NCBI GenBank assembly: GCA_037039925.1
Contig: JAXRKP010000067.1
Coordinates: 203,501-267,500 of the forward strand
Direction: 5' to 3'
From: Doris montereyensis
Lineage: Eukaryota > Mollusca > Gastropoda > Nudibranchia > Dorididae
Length of the DNA: 64,000 bases
Below, piece by piece: positions 25,243-36,194 of the stretch. How positions within the stretch are numbered: position 1 is the first letter of the stretch; the number at the start of each line of letters is the position of its first letter. The notes under the pieces are model-generated. The model was given only the letters and a program-made list of their open reading frames with translations. It ran no database searches and was not told the origin of the DNA. The position numbers and the translations under genes are program-made.

Positions 25243-25439
25243 GTAAGGGAGGGGGGTTGTTTCAAATCAAAAACTGTTTCCTGTGTTTGAGCTTTTAAAC
25301 ATCTTTAGAGTTTTACATACCTATGGACTAATGACATTTGCTTTTAGATTTAAATCTGTTTGTAAGTTTAAAACATATACTTCTTAACAATGAATCAGTA
25401 AAAACAGTGGAGATGTATTTAGTCCTTTAAGGGGATATG

Positions 25440-27130
25440 GATTCTGAAACTATTCTTTTTACTTTTGATTTTTTTGTGGTTAAATTATGCATATATGTAA
25501 TCAGTGTTTTGAAACATTAAATGATATGGTGTTGTTTACTTGGTTGCCATGGAAACAGCCACCATCTTGAATTGTTATGTTTTTTTTTGTTATTTTGACA
25601 AATTTAAGGCGCTCCAAATTTCACATACAAGTTGTTGATAACTATATTCTTTCCAAAAAGAGAAAAACGCAATGGAAATTTCACAACACTAAAAGCATAC
25701 TAAAACACACGTTTCGTTTCAGACAACTTTCAGCTCACAACAATTTTTTTACTCATGATATCAAACAACATGCATCAAATGATAATAAAAATGAAGCATA
25801 GAATAGAAGAATATATTCTGTAATCAAATATTATAATTATTGAAAACAGAATGAAACATTCACGATGACCCAATTGGGTGACCCATGTCGCTCTTTGGAA
25901 GCACCATATACGTGATCGCGCAAGAGTGGTGTTGATCGGTTGAACGGGCCAACCGTGAGTGAGAGGGAGAGGGACTGCTCAGGTGTTAGTGACATTTGAG
26001 CGTAACCTTTGCCCATATATATGGAAGTGTGGGCTTGTGTTAGCAGTTCTGAATACAATAAGATGATCCTATTTCAGTTTGTGAGGATCTCAAAATGAGG
26101 CAAAGTAGGATAAATATGTCATGAAATTGGTGATTTTGTTATTGTCTTCAAAGACTATTTTTTTACAGAAAGACAGGGAATTCAGCCTTGGGGTGGTTTG
26201 TAAGTAAAGCTAAGAAGCGGAACTAGAGAAAAATGCCACAACCTCAATTTTGATATTTTTACCCCAAATGGCTTATTCCAGGTGCCGCATATCCCCATAA
26301 ATGAGAAAAATACGAACATTTATTAAAAGACGTAATTCGTGATGACTGTAAAAAGATGGAATGTTTTTTAACTGATGAACAAATTTTGTAATGTAACAAT
26401 AGTTTCCATAAATAATATTTTAAAAACATCTTTCAGCCAAATACGGTGACATAAATACAAGTTAACAGCTCTAAGGAATATCCTGTAATTTGTTTGTTTT
26501 GTAGCAGATTGTCTTTTCCATTCAATATCTAATGAGTGACGTCAGGTTTTTGTTTATATTTTTGATTGTTTTTTTGTAATGAATTTTTGAAAATACTGTA
26601 TATCGTGAATGTACAAAATTTGTTTGATTGCACGAAGACATCTGACCTGAAGTGATTTTTTTTTGCTTTTGAGTTTAGGTTTTCGCTTTTAGTATGTACA
26701 TGAGTAACTGTCAAAATACAGTCATCTTATATCATTGAAAAGTTTGTAGCTTCCTTGGTTGCCATAGAAACGGCCGCCATCTTGGATTTTGACTCAATTT
26801 TCAAAATCTGTCTCCTCCCTTAGTTATGAATAAATTCACTTAAAACCCGTGCAGATCGTCTTTTCCATTCAATATTTAAAGAGTGACGTCAGATTTTAAA
26901 AATATTTTGGATGTATTTTTTTTTAATGAATTTTTAAAAATAGTATATATTGTGAATGTACAAAAAACGGCATTTTTATTACCAAAAAATATAATTTCTC
27001 AAAAAGTTTACAATATATAAAAAAAACCCCGATGTCATTCTATTAACATTGACAAAAGGAACGTGTGTGCCAAATATAATACAAATCGTTCAGTAAATGG
27101 CGGAGGAGATAGAATTTTAATGTGGAAAAA
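25440..27130. repeat. Dispersed repeat with internal duplications
   Basis: TTGGTTGCCATGGAAACAGC then CACCATCTTGAAT (25545) recurs as TTGGTTGCCATAGAAACGGC then CGCCATCTTGGAT (26755). A block of about 115 bp (26505-26620: GTCTTTTCCATTCAATAT, GAGTGACGTCAG, GTGAATGTACAAAA) recurs at 26855-26970. The pattern suggests an old repeated element, class unknown, in the intron between the exons at 25161 and 27872. Confidence 0.6.
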
Positions 27131-27871
27131 CTACATTTCGAGATAAATGCAAGTAAAAAAATCAAAAGAAAATAACACAAAACAAATACTTCAGACGGGT
27201 TTTCCTTGTTGTAGCAACCGCCTTACTCTTTCGACAGTCTCTGGCATTGTTACTAACGTAAAGAGGATTATAAATTAGATGTGTCCTGTTGTGAAAATAG
27301 ACGTCAAAATGACCAGTTTTTTGTTTTTTTCCCATGCTTGTGCGCGTGTTTACATACACACTGACGCGCAACGCCTCTTACATCACACAACAATGGGCCA
27401 AGCGACAAGACATATCGGCAGAAAGTAGATCACCTCGCTGATGCCACATTTGGCGATTAACCGCCAATATACGGGTTTTCACTGCCATTTTCTCAGTCGG
27501 GTAATTTACGTCAAAATTTTGATTATTTTTACCTACCCTCAAAATATTTTATATTTTGTAAAAAAAAAAAAATATGCGTCATATGGACGTTTTTCTGCAA
27601 TGGACTTGTAGTAAGTTGTAGATAAATGATCGTTCTACCGAATATGTAAAGAGCAGAAAATCAACCTTTTGGTCCCAAACTCGCCAGTCCAGGTTTATGG
27701 TAAAATGACCTGTTTTTGAAATCTTCTCATCGTCTTGACCCTTTTTCTTCTTCTTTTTCCTTCAATTTAAAAAAATAGTCCACTATGGGGTTTATTTCAA
27801 CTGTAAACCTCTCAAATTTGTTTCATGTTTAGTTTTGGAGTTTCATTATTGTTTTTTAAATTTCAGGACAG
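27131..27871. other. Intronic sequence, no feature
   Basis: AT-rich with an A-run at 27559-27571. No repeat copy or coding signal was recognised. Confidence 0.4.
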
Positions 27872-27972
27872 CCTTGACCTTGTCACACAATACACAAATT
27901 GGACTCAGTGGTCTTAGAGAAAAGGGTATCGGCCTTCCTCCTGCTTCCCCGTCAGAGCAAGAGCCTTCTCCT
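27872..27972 (+). CDS. Unidentified plus-strand gene, exon C
   Basis: 101 bp, entering with two bases (phase 1) and leaving in phase 0 at donor CT/GTGAGA. It reads PLTLSHNTQIGLSGLREKGI then GLPPASPSEQEPSP. Two AGs stand close together (27866 and 27871). Only the second keeps the frame open, because using the first meets a stop within three codons. The sequence is polar, low in aromatic residues and probably a linker. Confidence 0.5.
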
Positions 27973-28197
27973 GTGAGAATTTTTTCAATTATTATTATCT
28001 CCCCTTGCTATTTACCTTTCTGCAGCCTTCATGTGTCATATAAGAAAACACAGTTTATTAAAGAGTGTAAAGAAAGTTAAAGTTTTTAAGAAGAAGGAGT
28101 CACATTGCAAGGTACACAAAGGACCCACACTGAAGTGGAGCTAAAAGTGATCATCGGCATTAGGTGACAATGCCAACTTTTTAAAGAAAGTGAAGGT

Positions 28198-28479
28198 CCT
28201 TCAATGTCATTACGCTGATAGAGCCGGAGCTTATCTCGATTTCAGTAGCTTGAAGCGGAACAGGCAATGATAATCACCTCCTGAACAAGACGCTAGTCTG
28301 GTGCAGATTTTCACTCCCAAACTAGTGCTTGTACCCATTTGCACCTGGGTCGAGTAGGCAAAATGCATGTTTAGTGTTTTTTCCAAGGAACACATTGTCG
28401 AAACTAGCTTTGCTAGGATTCGAACCAGGGACCTCATGATCCTGAGTCTGGCAGCCTAACCACTCAGCCACCAACACCA
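28198..28479 (-). mobile_element. SINE-A, full length, minus strand
   Basis: On the plus strand it begins TAGAGCCGGAGCTTATC (inverse of the 3' module) and ends CTAACCACTCAGCCACCAAC (inverse of the tRNA-like head). B-box inverse: GGATTCGAACC. Confidence 0.8.
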
Positions 28480-28844
28480 CTGACTCCAATATAAAGTTAT
28501 GTCTTTTTTCAGTGTAAGTGTCACTAATTATTGTCGTCTATAACATTCCAAGAAAGTACTGTAGCAATTATTTGTTCTTTTTTGTCAGTGTTGCTACTAT
28601 TCATGGCAGAAAGAACATAAGAAGATTCTTTTTGTCAATGAATAGAATGTACAGATTGAACTCCATTATTTCAACAATTTTGAAAGACAGGCACTATTTG
28701 CCTACATTGCCGAATTCCCATAAAAGCGTGTGGTGTATATGTTTTGCATGGGACAATGTGCCATTGCCATGAAAAGATTGCTATCCGTGAGCCTTCTTTG
28801 AGCACAAATCTTCCCACTTCATTTATGGGCGGTTGATGGACACT

Positions 28845-29180
28845 CCGGATGGGTCCGTGTTGGAAAGATGGGGTAACGACATTATGACATATGGTGGTAA
28901 CGACATTATGACATTTGGTGAAAAGGTACATGGGCCGAAAAGGCTGAGAACCACCGGTAAAGCTGTTTCCTCATTTGTTCTTTGTCCAGGTTTCACCAAG
29001 CACAAAGCAAAATATTCTTTTACTAAGGCTGATTGAATGGTACTGTTGGTAGGTCCTACTTCTTTCCTTTCACTCTTTTCTCTCTCTCTCTCATCTTGCA
29101 TCTTGCTGTTTCCTACTAATTCACCCTGTGTTCATCACATATGGCGGACAGGGTAAATTTCCATGAAACAAACTCTAAAG
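28845..29180. repeat. Short repeat plus family C copy (minus)
   Basis: 28865-28960 repeats GGTAACGACATTATGACAT twice and ends GAGAACCACCGG, similar to 14655-14715 (GGGCCAAACAAGTTTGAGAA). A minus-strand family C copy follows at 29045-29180 (GGTAGGTCCTACTTCTTTCC, then CTGTTTCCTACTAATTCACC). Confidence 0.6.
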
Positions 29181-29886
29181 ACTGAAAGGCAGCTTTTACT
29201 TTGTTAATAAGCTTTTCCTTTTACAATTGAAGGGGTCAGTTCCATAGTGTGCCTATATCCACTTTCGTGAAAAACGAGACAGAGAGATAATCTTAGGAAA
29301 TAAATTATAAATTGAAATCATGCTTCCTGAAAAGTGTGAAAATAATAAGACGAAAATACATGATGTTTACAACCGTTTGGACTTTGGAATTCCCAAAGCT
29401 AACAGTGCCAAAGTCCATAGTTTTTTGGCATTTTTCTCTGAATGACATAATATTGTGACTTAGGCACATTATTGAAATGACCCCTTCAGTTACATTATAC
29501 ACACGCTAGTCTACTCACTGATGCTAAACCTATGACTTACAGTCATTGAAGACAAAGACAAATAAATTCAAACTTATCTGTTCCTAGTTTTTAATTTTCC
29601 ACATGGTTGAGGAGAGAAATGGGGAAATGTTTTCTCAAGTTGACTTGCTCAGAGCTAATTATTGAAAATGTTTATGCAGATAAGATAATTTTCCCAATGT
29701 TATTGACTGTGCCCACATCCACCTTTAATTAATATATTCTGTTTGTTCTTATACTTTGTAGAATCTATGGAGGTCTGGCTTTTAAGCCTATCAGGATTAC
29801 ACAATGGGCCATACTTCCATCAGAGTATATTATATATCAGCAATAACCATTTGTCGATTTTGTTCCCTTTTCCTTGTCTCTGGAAG
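29181..29886. other. Intronic sequence
   Basis: At about 29762-29842 a stretch reads in one frame IYGGLAFKPIRITQWAILPS, following a TTTGTAG that resembles an acceptor. It has no GT donor and is not needed for phase continuity, so it is left uncalled. Confidence 0.4.
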
Positions 29887-30052
29887 GATGCGGACGTGAC
29901 CAGGTTCCTCATCGCTGGCTACGCCCGCTATTCTTGTCCCTACGTGTGGGTACGATCCAACCACGACAGACTGATGAGGCTTTCCGATAATTCTGACACG
30001 GAGAAAGACTGTCCCCTGCGACTCAAGTCTACTGGACGATGGCATGAATGTG
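29887..30052 (+). CDS. Unidentified plus-strand gene, exon D
   Basis: 166 bp after a TTTTCCTTGTCTCTGGAAG acceptor, phase 0 in and phase 1 out, donor GTGAGT. It reads DADVTRFLIAGYARYSCPYV, WVRSNHDRLMRLSDNSDTEK and LRLKSTGRWHEC. It is the most domain-like part of the gene: alternating hydrophobic strands with aromatic and cysteine residues, GC-richer than its surroundings. The R-x-CPYVWVRS--D-LMR pattern faintly recalls the N-terminal strand pattern of myotubularin-type domains, but I do not claim that family. Its phase joins directly to the exon at 35538. Confidence 0.7.
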
Positions 30053-30967
30053 GTGAGTCTTTGCTTGCTAAAAAAAAAAGAAGATAAATAAACAGAAACC
30101 ACGGTGTCATCCCAGAATTGATGCGGTTCTTTGTTCAAGCAGCAAATAGCAAACCGTGCCTATTTAAGGCCAAGATAGCCTTGGCAAGCAAGCATTGAAT
30201 GTTGAGATTATTCTTCTCCTGTACCTTAATAAATGTCTGTACGTCAAATGTTACGGTATTTCTCATTCTGTATCGTGATACACTCAACTTCACTTTATTG
30301 CACCTTGGTTAAACACAATTTCCGCCTAATCGCAACTTTTCCCATGAAACAGAATTAATTCTATATAATAGTCACAGGTTAATCGCTTAATTCACTTAGG
30401 ATAATCGTAACCCAGACGACATCTTGCCACATATTTTCGGTCAACTTTTTTCTGATTTCACACTTTGCTAACCAGTGCTTGTATGTCTACGTTGTTATTA
30501 CCTTACACGTGTAGCAGTATACCAGACTTACACTGATTGTGGGTGTAGCTGACAGTAAAAAGCACAATTGGCATTGCATTGAGACGACTCAGACAGCTGG
30601 GCAGCGTGGTAGTAACACATGACTTTCCCCGGCCAATAAGCCGAGTGGGCAGCAGACGACCGACTGTTGGGATCAAAGGAAGTGACGTCACTCATCACAG
30701 ACTGCACACCTTGTAGTGTACTACACAGCTAACTCATCACAAACAATGAATTGAATTATTGTATTATGTTTTGCTGGCTGTGCAGTATCTGTTTGAAGGC
30801 ATACAATTTTGACTTGGATGAGAATATTTATGGCGGTCTGTGAAACTTTGAAACGTTATCTTGTAAATGGGAAAACGTATATACTGAAATGACCCTAAAT
30901 ACTGGACCCACAGCAAATGATTTTGCAACAAAACTCGTCATGTTGTGATTAACTGAAGTAATCCAGT
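30053..30967. other. Intronic sequence, no feature
   Basis: No repeat family member or coding signal seen. Confidence 0.4.
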
Positions 30968-31170
30968 TCCTTCAAATGGCCCATAGAGCCGAGCTTATCA
31001 ATGACATGAAGCAGAACAGGTGAAATGAGTTGCTAGTCCACAGATTTTTTATTACCTAGTGACCCACAGTTTTTCCCAAGGAACACTATGTCGGATCTAG
31101 CTTTGCTTTCAAACTTGGGCCCTCGTGATCCTCAGTCATTAGCTCAACTGCTCGGCCACCAACACCACTA
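30968..31170 (-). mobile_element. SINE-A, shortened, minus strand
   Basis: Inverse 3' module GGCCCATAGAGCCGAGCTTA at the left, inverse head CTCGGCCACCAACACCAC at the right. Part of the middle is missing. Confidence 0.7.
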
Positions 31171-31189
31171 GATTAACCGAGTCGATTGT

Positions 31190-33250
31190 AAATACTTATA
31201 CATCGAATAATGTTCAGATGATTCTCTTCCTCTTAATCGTAATAAATGTCTAAACGTTGAATGATACGATAATTCTCTTCCTGTATCGTTTAATAATATT
31301 TTAATCAAATGTTAAGATAATTCTCTTCCTCTTTATCTTAATAAATATTTATAAATCAAAAGGATAATTCCTTTTCTTCTTTTAAACCTGTAACAGAAGA
31401 TTTTGTTAAATCTACAATGAAATCTACTAAAAAATTGTGTGAACTTGATCCACTGCCAGTAAAATGCCTTGATATCACCTTGCCTCATATTACCAATATC
31501 ATCAACCAGTCACTAACAAATGGAATTGTTGTCCCATAGGAGCCATAGTTAGACCTTTATAAAGAACAACCTTGATCAAAACGATCTGAAAAATTCAGAA
31601 ATGACATGAAAAAAGCAGAACTTAGGTGATCAATAATTATCCGGTTCCAGGAACTATCCAAGTTGACCCTATCTGTCATTTGACACAGCATTTTTTATTA
31701 GGGGTCTATTTTTTGGCATCAAAACTGCTCTGGAATGGTTAGTACATCAGCAATAGAAAGCAAGCTGTATCAGTCCATGGAAAGCTATTGGACTTCCAAT
31801 ACACAACATCATCAATCAACATCATTTTAATTACAAAACATTTACTGACGACTCAGTAGATGAAAACTGGGGATCTCAGTCCTTTTTCACCACTAGATTA
31901 ACCTGACCGATAAAAGACAATACATTTTACATCTATCATTTCAGATGATTCATCTTCCTCTTAATCGTTTAGAATAAATCTGGAATGATACATTTCAAAA
32001 TCAGAAGATTTTTTAAATCAGAAACTGCTAAAAAAATTCTGTGATAACTGCCAGTAAATCCCTTAATGATTGCGCCACCCAGATTTCTTTTATGGATGAC
32101 ATCCAATAAATTGAAATTAAATGAGAACAAAACAGAAGTTATAGCAATAGGAAGCAAAGCCAAAGTAGAAGCCGCTAAATTAAGATATGTTAAAATCTGT
32201 GGCGAAAGAAAATTCCTGTTGTCAAAAAAGTAAAAATTTAGGAGTTATCATGTGGAACCATGTCCATGGAAGACCATATCTCACATTTGAGAAAAGTTTG
32301 CTATCTGGAATTAAAAAGAATATGTCATATCGGAAATACATTACTCCTGAAGCAACAAACAAATTAATTTGCTCATTTGTTCTTTGAAAGGATTACTGCA
32401 ATTCTCTGCAGGCTGGACTTCCACTGACACAAATCAAGAAACTGCAGATAATACAAAACAATGCCGCCAGATTAGTTATGGAAGTTTCGAAAAAGGAGAA
32501 CATCCATTAAATACTTAAACACCTACACTGGCTCCCAATAAAATCCCGCATTGACTACAAGATAGCTACAATCATCTTTGGCATCAAATGCCTGCACTGG
32601 AATGCTGACTTTCCAGTCTACTTAGAAAGAGTTAGTTCCTAAATAAGCTATCAACAGATTACTGCGCTCAGCGAGCAAGAAATGATACAAACACCCAAAA
32701 CTAAACTTAAGACTTTCGGAGATAGGGCCCTACAAACACAAGCAGCCAAAATTTGGAACATTTTACCATGGGACGTCAGTCTGCAGAGTCTTTGAATATA
32801 CTGAAATCTCCTTGAAGACCCACTACTTCTCCAACATATTTAGATGAATTTTATTGAATTACGATTTCTTTTCTGAATTGATTGTGATACTATTTTTTAT
32901 TGAATCTGTTTTATGAGAACAAAAAAATGTTTTAGCCATAGCATGCCATGCCTGTGTAATCATTAAATATGTAATGCGCCTTGAGCTCTTCTGAGGATAA
33001 TAAATATTCTTCTTATCTTATCTTATCTTTATCTTAATAAATATTTAGACAACAAATTTTAGGATAATTCTCTTCCTCTTTGTCTTAATAAATATTTATA
33101 CATCAAATGTTAGGAAAAGTTTCTTACTGTATCTTAATAATATTTATATACCAAATGTTAAGATAATTCTCCTACTCTTTATCTTAATATATGTCTATAC
33201 ATCAAATGATAGGATAATTCTCCTGTATCTTAATAATAAATGTCTGTTCA
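31190..33250. repeat. About 50-bp tandem repeat, split by a LINE
   Basis: Units of TTAATAAATATTTATACATC then AAATGTTAGGATAATTCTCT and TCCTCTTTATC occur at 31190-31385 and again at 33005-33250. The LINE described next lies between the two halves. Confidence 0.8.
31386..33030 (+). mobile_element. CR1/Jockey-type LINE, 5'-truncated and decayed
   Basis: Frame-broken pieces of a reverse transcriptase run in order: VTEDFVKSTMKSTKKLCELD then PLPVKCLDITLPHITNIINQ (31389-31520), later ALEW and YISNRKQAVSVHGKLLDF (about 31720-31795). Then come NKTEVIAIGSKAKVEAAKLR (about 32127), KKNMSYRKYITPEATNKLIC, GLPLTQIKKLQIIQNNAARL (about 32415), HLHWLPIKSRIDYKIATIIF and a C-terminal AAKIWN. This order (conserved RT blocks, then LHWLPIK) is typical of CR1/Jockey-group elements of molluscs and other invertebrates. 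It ends in AATAAATATTCTTCTTATCT and a TCTTA repeat tail. Many stops and frame breaks show it is dead. Confidence 0.8.
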
Positions 33251-33339
33251 TCAGAAGTCAAAATACTTCACCCAGTATTCAAGTCTATTGTCCTACAAGA
33301 TAAAATCACGTACCAAGAAAACTTTCCAGTCTACTTAAA

Positions 33340-33604
33340 AAGAGTTTTTGATATTCGACCAGATGTTTATGCGTTTGAGGTCATTAAGAGTTGGTGAAAC
33401 TGTCCACGTATTTGGAACATGGGCCCCCTCTTTGAAATACCGTTTGACATATTTAGGAATTTTATCGACTTTATTGATCCACTTTTTACACCTTGTCTCA
33501 TGCCTGTGCCCAGTCAGCTCATGGCCTCTGGGGCCATGGTCAATTTCCTGGACAGACAAGTCATGGTCAGTTGTCAAACTCCAAGCCTTACAGTGCCAAA
33601 GGTA
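33340..33604. other. Segment open in several frames, not called as an exon
   Basis: Three plus-strand frames and one minus-strand frame are open across about 180 bp here, and a possible acceptor (CATATTTAG, near 33453) and donor (AAG/GTATTT at 33602) exist. However, the exon at 29887 splices in phase directly to the exon at 35538 without it, and no acceptor and frame combination here fits both. It may be a repeat fragment. Confidence 0.35.
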
Positions 33605-35350
33605 TTTCTGTCTGTGTGTGCCTGTGTATATGTGCGTGTGTGCATATATGTGCGTGTATGTGTCAGTGTTACAGAGGTATGTTTGTGTGTGTGTGTGTAT
33701 GTGTCTGTTTGTCTCAATGTTTAAGGTATGTATGTATATTTGTGTGTGTGTGTGGGTGTCAACGCTTTAAGGTGTGTATGTTTATGTGTGTGTTTCAGTG
33801 CTATAGGTATGTATGTGTGTGTGTGTGTGTGTGTCAGTGTTAAAGGTGGGTATGTGTGTGTGTGTGTCAGTGCTAAAGGTGTGTATGTGAGTGTGTGTGT
33901 CAGTGCTACAGGTGAGTATGTGTGTGTGTCAGTGCTAAAGATGTGTATGTGTGTATCAGTGCTAAAGGTTTATCTTTGTGTGTGTGTCAGTGCTAAAGGT
34001 TTATCTGTGTGTGTGTGTGTGTCAGTGCTAAAGATGTGTATGTATATGGGTGTGTGTGTCAGTGCTAAAGGTTTATCTGTGTGTTTGTATGTGTCAGTGC
34101 TAAGGATGTGTATGTATATGGGTGTGTGTGTCAGTGCTAAAGGTTTATCTATGTGTATGTATGTGTCAGTGCTAAAGATGTGTATGTGTGTGTCAGTGCT
34201 AAAGGTATGAATGTGTGTGTGTGTTTGTCAGTGCTAAAGATATGTGGGTTTACCATGTGTGTCCGTGGTAAAGACTTGTGTGTGTGTCTGTCAGTGCTAA
34301 AGATATGTATGTGTGTGTGTGTGTCAGTGTAAAGATATGTGTGTGTATGTGTGTGTCAGTGCTATGTGTGTGTCAGTGCTCTGTACCTCTGTGTATGTGT
34401 GTGTTTGTCAGTGCTAAAGGTGTGTATGTATGTGTGTCAGTGCTAAAAGTTTATCTTTGTGTATGTGTGTGTGTGTGTCAGTGCTAAAGGTGTGTATGTA
34501 TGTGTATGTGTGTGTCAGTACTAAAGGTTTATCTGTGTGTGTGTGTGTATTTGTCAGTGTTAAAGATATGTATGTGTGTGAGTGTCAGTGCTAAAGATAT
34601 GTGTGTATGTGTGTTTCAGTGCTTAAGGTTTTTCTATGTGTGTGTGTGTATGCGTGCGTTTGTCAGTGCTAAAGATATATCTCTGTGTGTTTGTCAGTGC
34701 TAAAGATATGTGGGTATTCGTGTGTGTCAGTGGTAAAGATTTATCAGTGTGTGTGTGTGTGTGTGTGTCAGTGCTAAATATATGTGTGTATGTGTGTGAG
34801 AGTGCTAAAGATATGTATGTGTGTGTCAGTGCTTAAGATGTGTGTGTCAGTGCTAAAGGTTTATCTGTGTGTGTGTGTGTTTGTCAGTGCTAAAGATATG
34901 TTTGTGTGTGTGTCAGTGCGAAAGATGTGTATGTGTGTGTGAGTCAACGCTAAAGATATGTGTGTATGTATGAGCCAGTGCTAAAGATGTGTGTGTGTAT
35001 GTGTGTCAGTGCTAAAGGTATGTCTGTGTGTATCAGTGTTAAAGGTATGTTTGTATGTGTGTTTATCTGTGCTAAAGGTATGTGTGTGTGTGTGTGTGTG
35101 TGTGAGCGCTAAATGCATGTGTGTGTATCAGTGCTAATGGTATGTGTGTGCATGTATCAGTGCTAAAGATATGTGTGTGTGTGAGCAGTTCGAAAGATAT
35201 GTGTGTGTGTGTGTGCCATTGCTAAAGGTGTGTTGTGTGTGTGCGTGTGTGTCAGTGCTAAAAATAAACATTTGTATTTCTCAGTGCTAAAGATACACAT
35301 TTGTGTGTGTCAGTTGCAAATCTATATGTGTGTATGTGTGTTTGTTATTG
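33605..35350 (+). repeat. GT-rich minisatellite with CAGTGCTAAAG core
   Basis: Roughly fifty variable units of 25-45 bp alternate a GT-rich stretch with TCAGTGCTAAAGATATGT or TCAGTGCTAAAGGTTTATCT. The core is well kept while the GT part varies in length. Long C/V-rich open frames are compositional. It lies in the intron before the exon at 35538. Confidence 0.95.
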
Positions 35351-35537
35351 GACAGTTTGATGTAAGACATGGCCGCTGGTAGCGTGAAACCATAATTGTG
35401 AATAAGAGTACCGTACTTGCTTATCCCATTCCATTTTTTTATTTGTATTTCAAGTGATTTTAAAAACTCAAATCACAAGCCAAAGTTGAGCATGTTATTT
35501 TATCCCTTTTTCCATTCTCTTCTCCTTCCCATTCAAG

Positions 35538-35917
35538 TTTTTGAAGAACTCCAACAGTTAGCCAAGCTCCACTTTTCCTCACTCCAAGACCTGATCAAAA
35601 CGGGGAAGGTGCCCGTCGTACAGGAACTGCAGCAAGGACAGCAGCAGCAGCAACAACAACAACAACAAGACAAACAAAAACGGAAATTCCCCAGCGACAA
35701 GGCGGAGGAGAACCATGGTCAGCCCTGCGCGTTTCTCCGTCGTCATCATATCCTCCAGTTCCAAATTCTTATCACCAGCAGCCGAACCACTGTGCTCCTC
35801 CAAGTGGCGTCTGTGTCGACAAATCCAGTCAACGTCAACTCTGTCTTCTATGGTCAAGGACCCAGTGGGATATTCCCAGGCGGATTTGAACGAATGCCAG
35901 CTCCAAGCATGTTTTGA
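35538..35917 (+). CDS. Unidentified plus-strand gene, exon E
   Basis: After a TTCCCATTCAAG acceptor the exon enters in phase 1 and reads VFEELQQLAKLHFSSLQDLI, KTGKVPVVQELQQ, a run of ten glutamines, then DKQKRKFPSDKAEENHG. The frame stays open to a TGA at 35915. Past about 35716 the identity of the true frame is unclear: a donor-like ATG/GTCAGC stands at 35717/35718, and another frame is rich in P, S, Y and Q. The glutamine stretch is coded by mixed CAG and CAA codons. The first 40 residues look like a helical segment. Function unknown. Confidence applies to 35538-35716; the rest may be intron or 3' sequence. Confidence 0.55.
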
Positions 35918-35924
35918 ATCCTTT

Positions 35925-36090
35925 TCTGTTAACAATCCCTTCCTCCCCCTCCTCTCCTCTTCTCATTCTCCTTTCCTCCTCCTCCGCTCCTCCCTCTTCC
36001 TCCCCTTCCTTCCTAGCTCCCTCTTTCTCCCCTTCCCTTCTAGCTCCCTCTTCCTCCCCTTCCCTCCTAGCTCCCTCTTTCCTTTCTCAA
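35925..36090. repeat. Pyrimidine-rich tandem sequence
   Basis: Three to four units of about 25 bp with CTAGCTCCCTCTTCCTCCCC follow a C/T-rich stretch. Confidence 0.8.
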
Positions 36091-36194
36091 CACAGCTGCC
36101 TCAAAAAACCTCATTCACAACATGGGTAATTTCTTCTTTGATACCCATTCAAAGTTTGCGTTTTTAAAATTTTGTGGGCATGAACGAAGTGGAA

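Noticed and set aside
29762..29846. Possible exon reading IYGGLAFKPIRITQW
   Set aside because: It has an acceptor-like TTTGTAG but meets a stop without a GT donor, and phase continuity does not need it.
33348..33770. Candidate exon in the anonymous gene (several open frames, donor-like AAG/GTATTT)
   Set aside because: The exons at 29887 and 35538 join in phase without it, and no acceptor and frame combination here preserves the frame on both sides; openness in several frames suggests chance or a repeat.
33728..34836. Cysteine/valine-rich open frames
   Set aside because: Products of the GT-rich minisatellite; no start context, domain or splice evidence.
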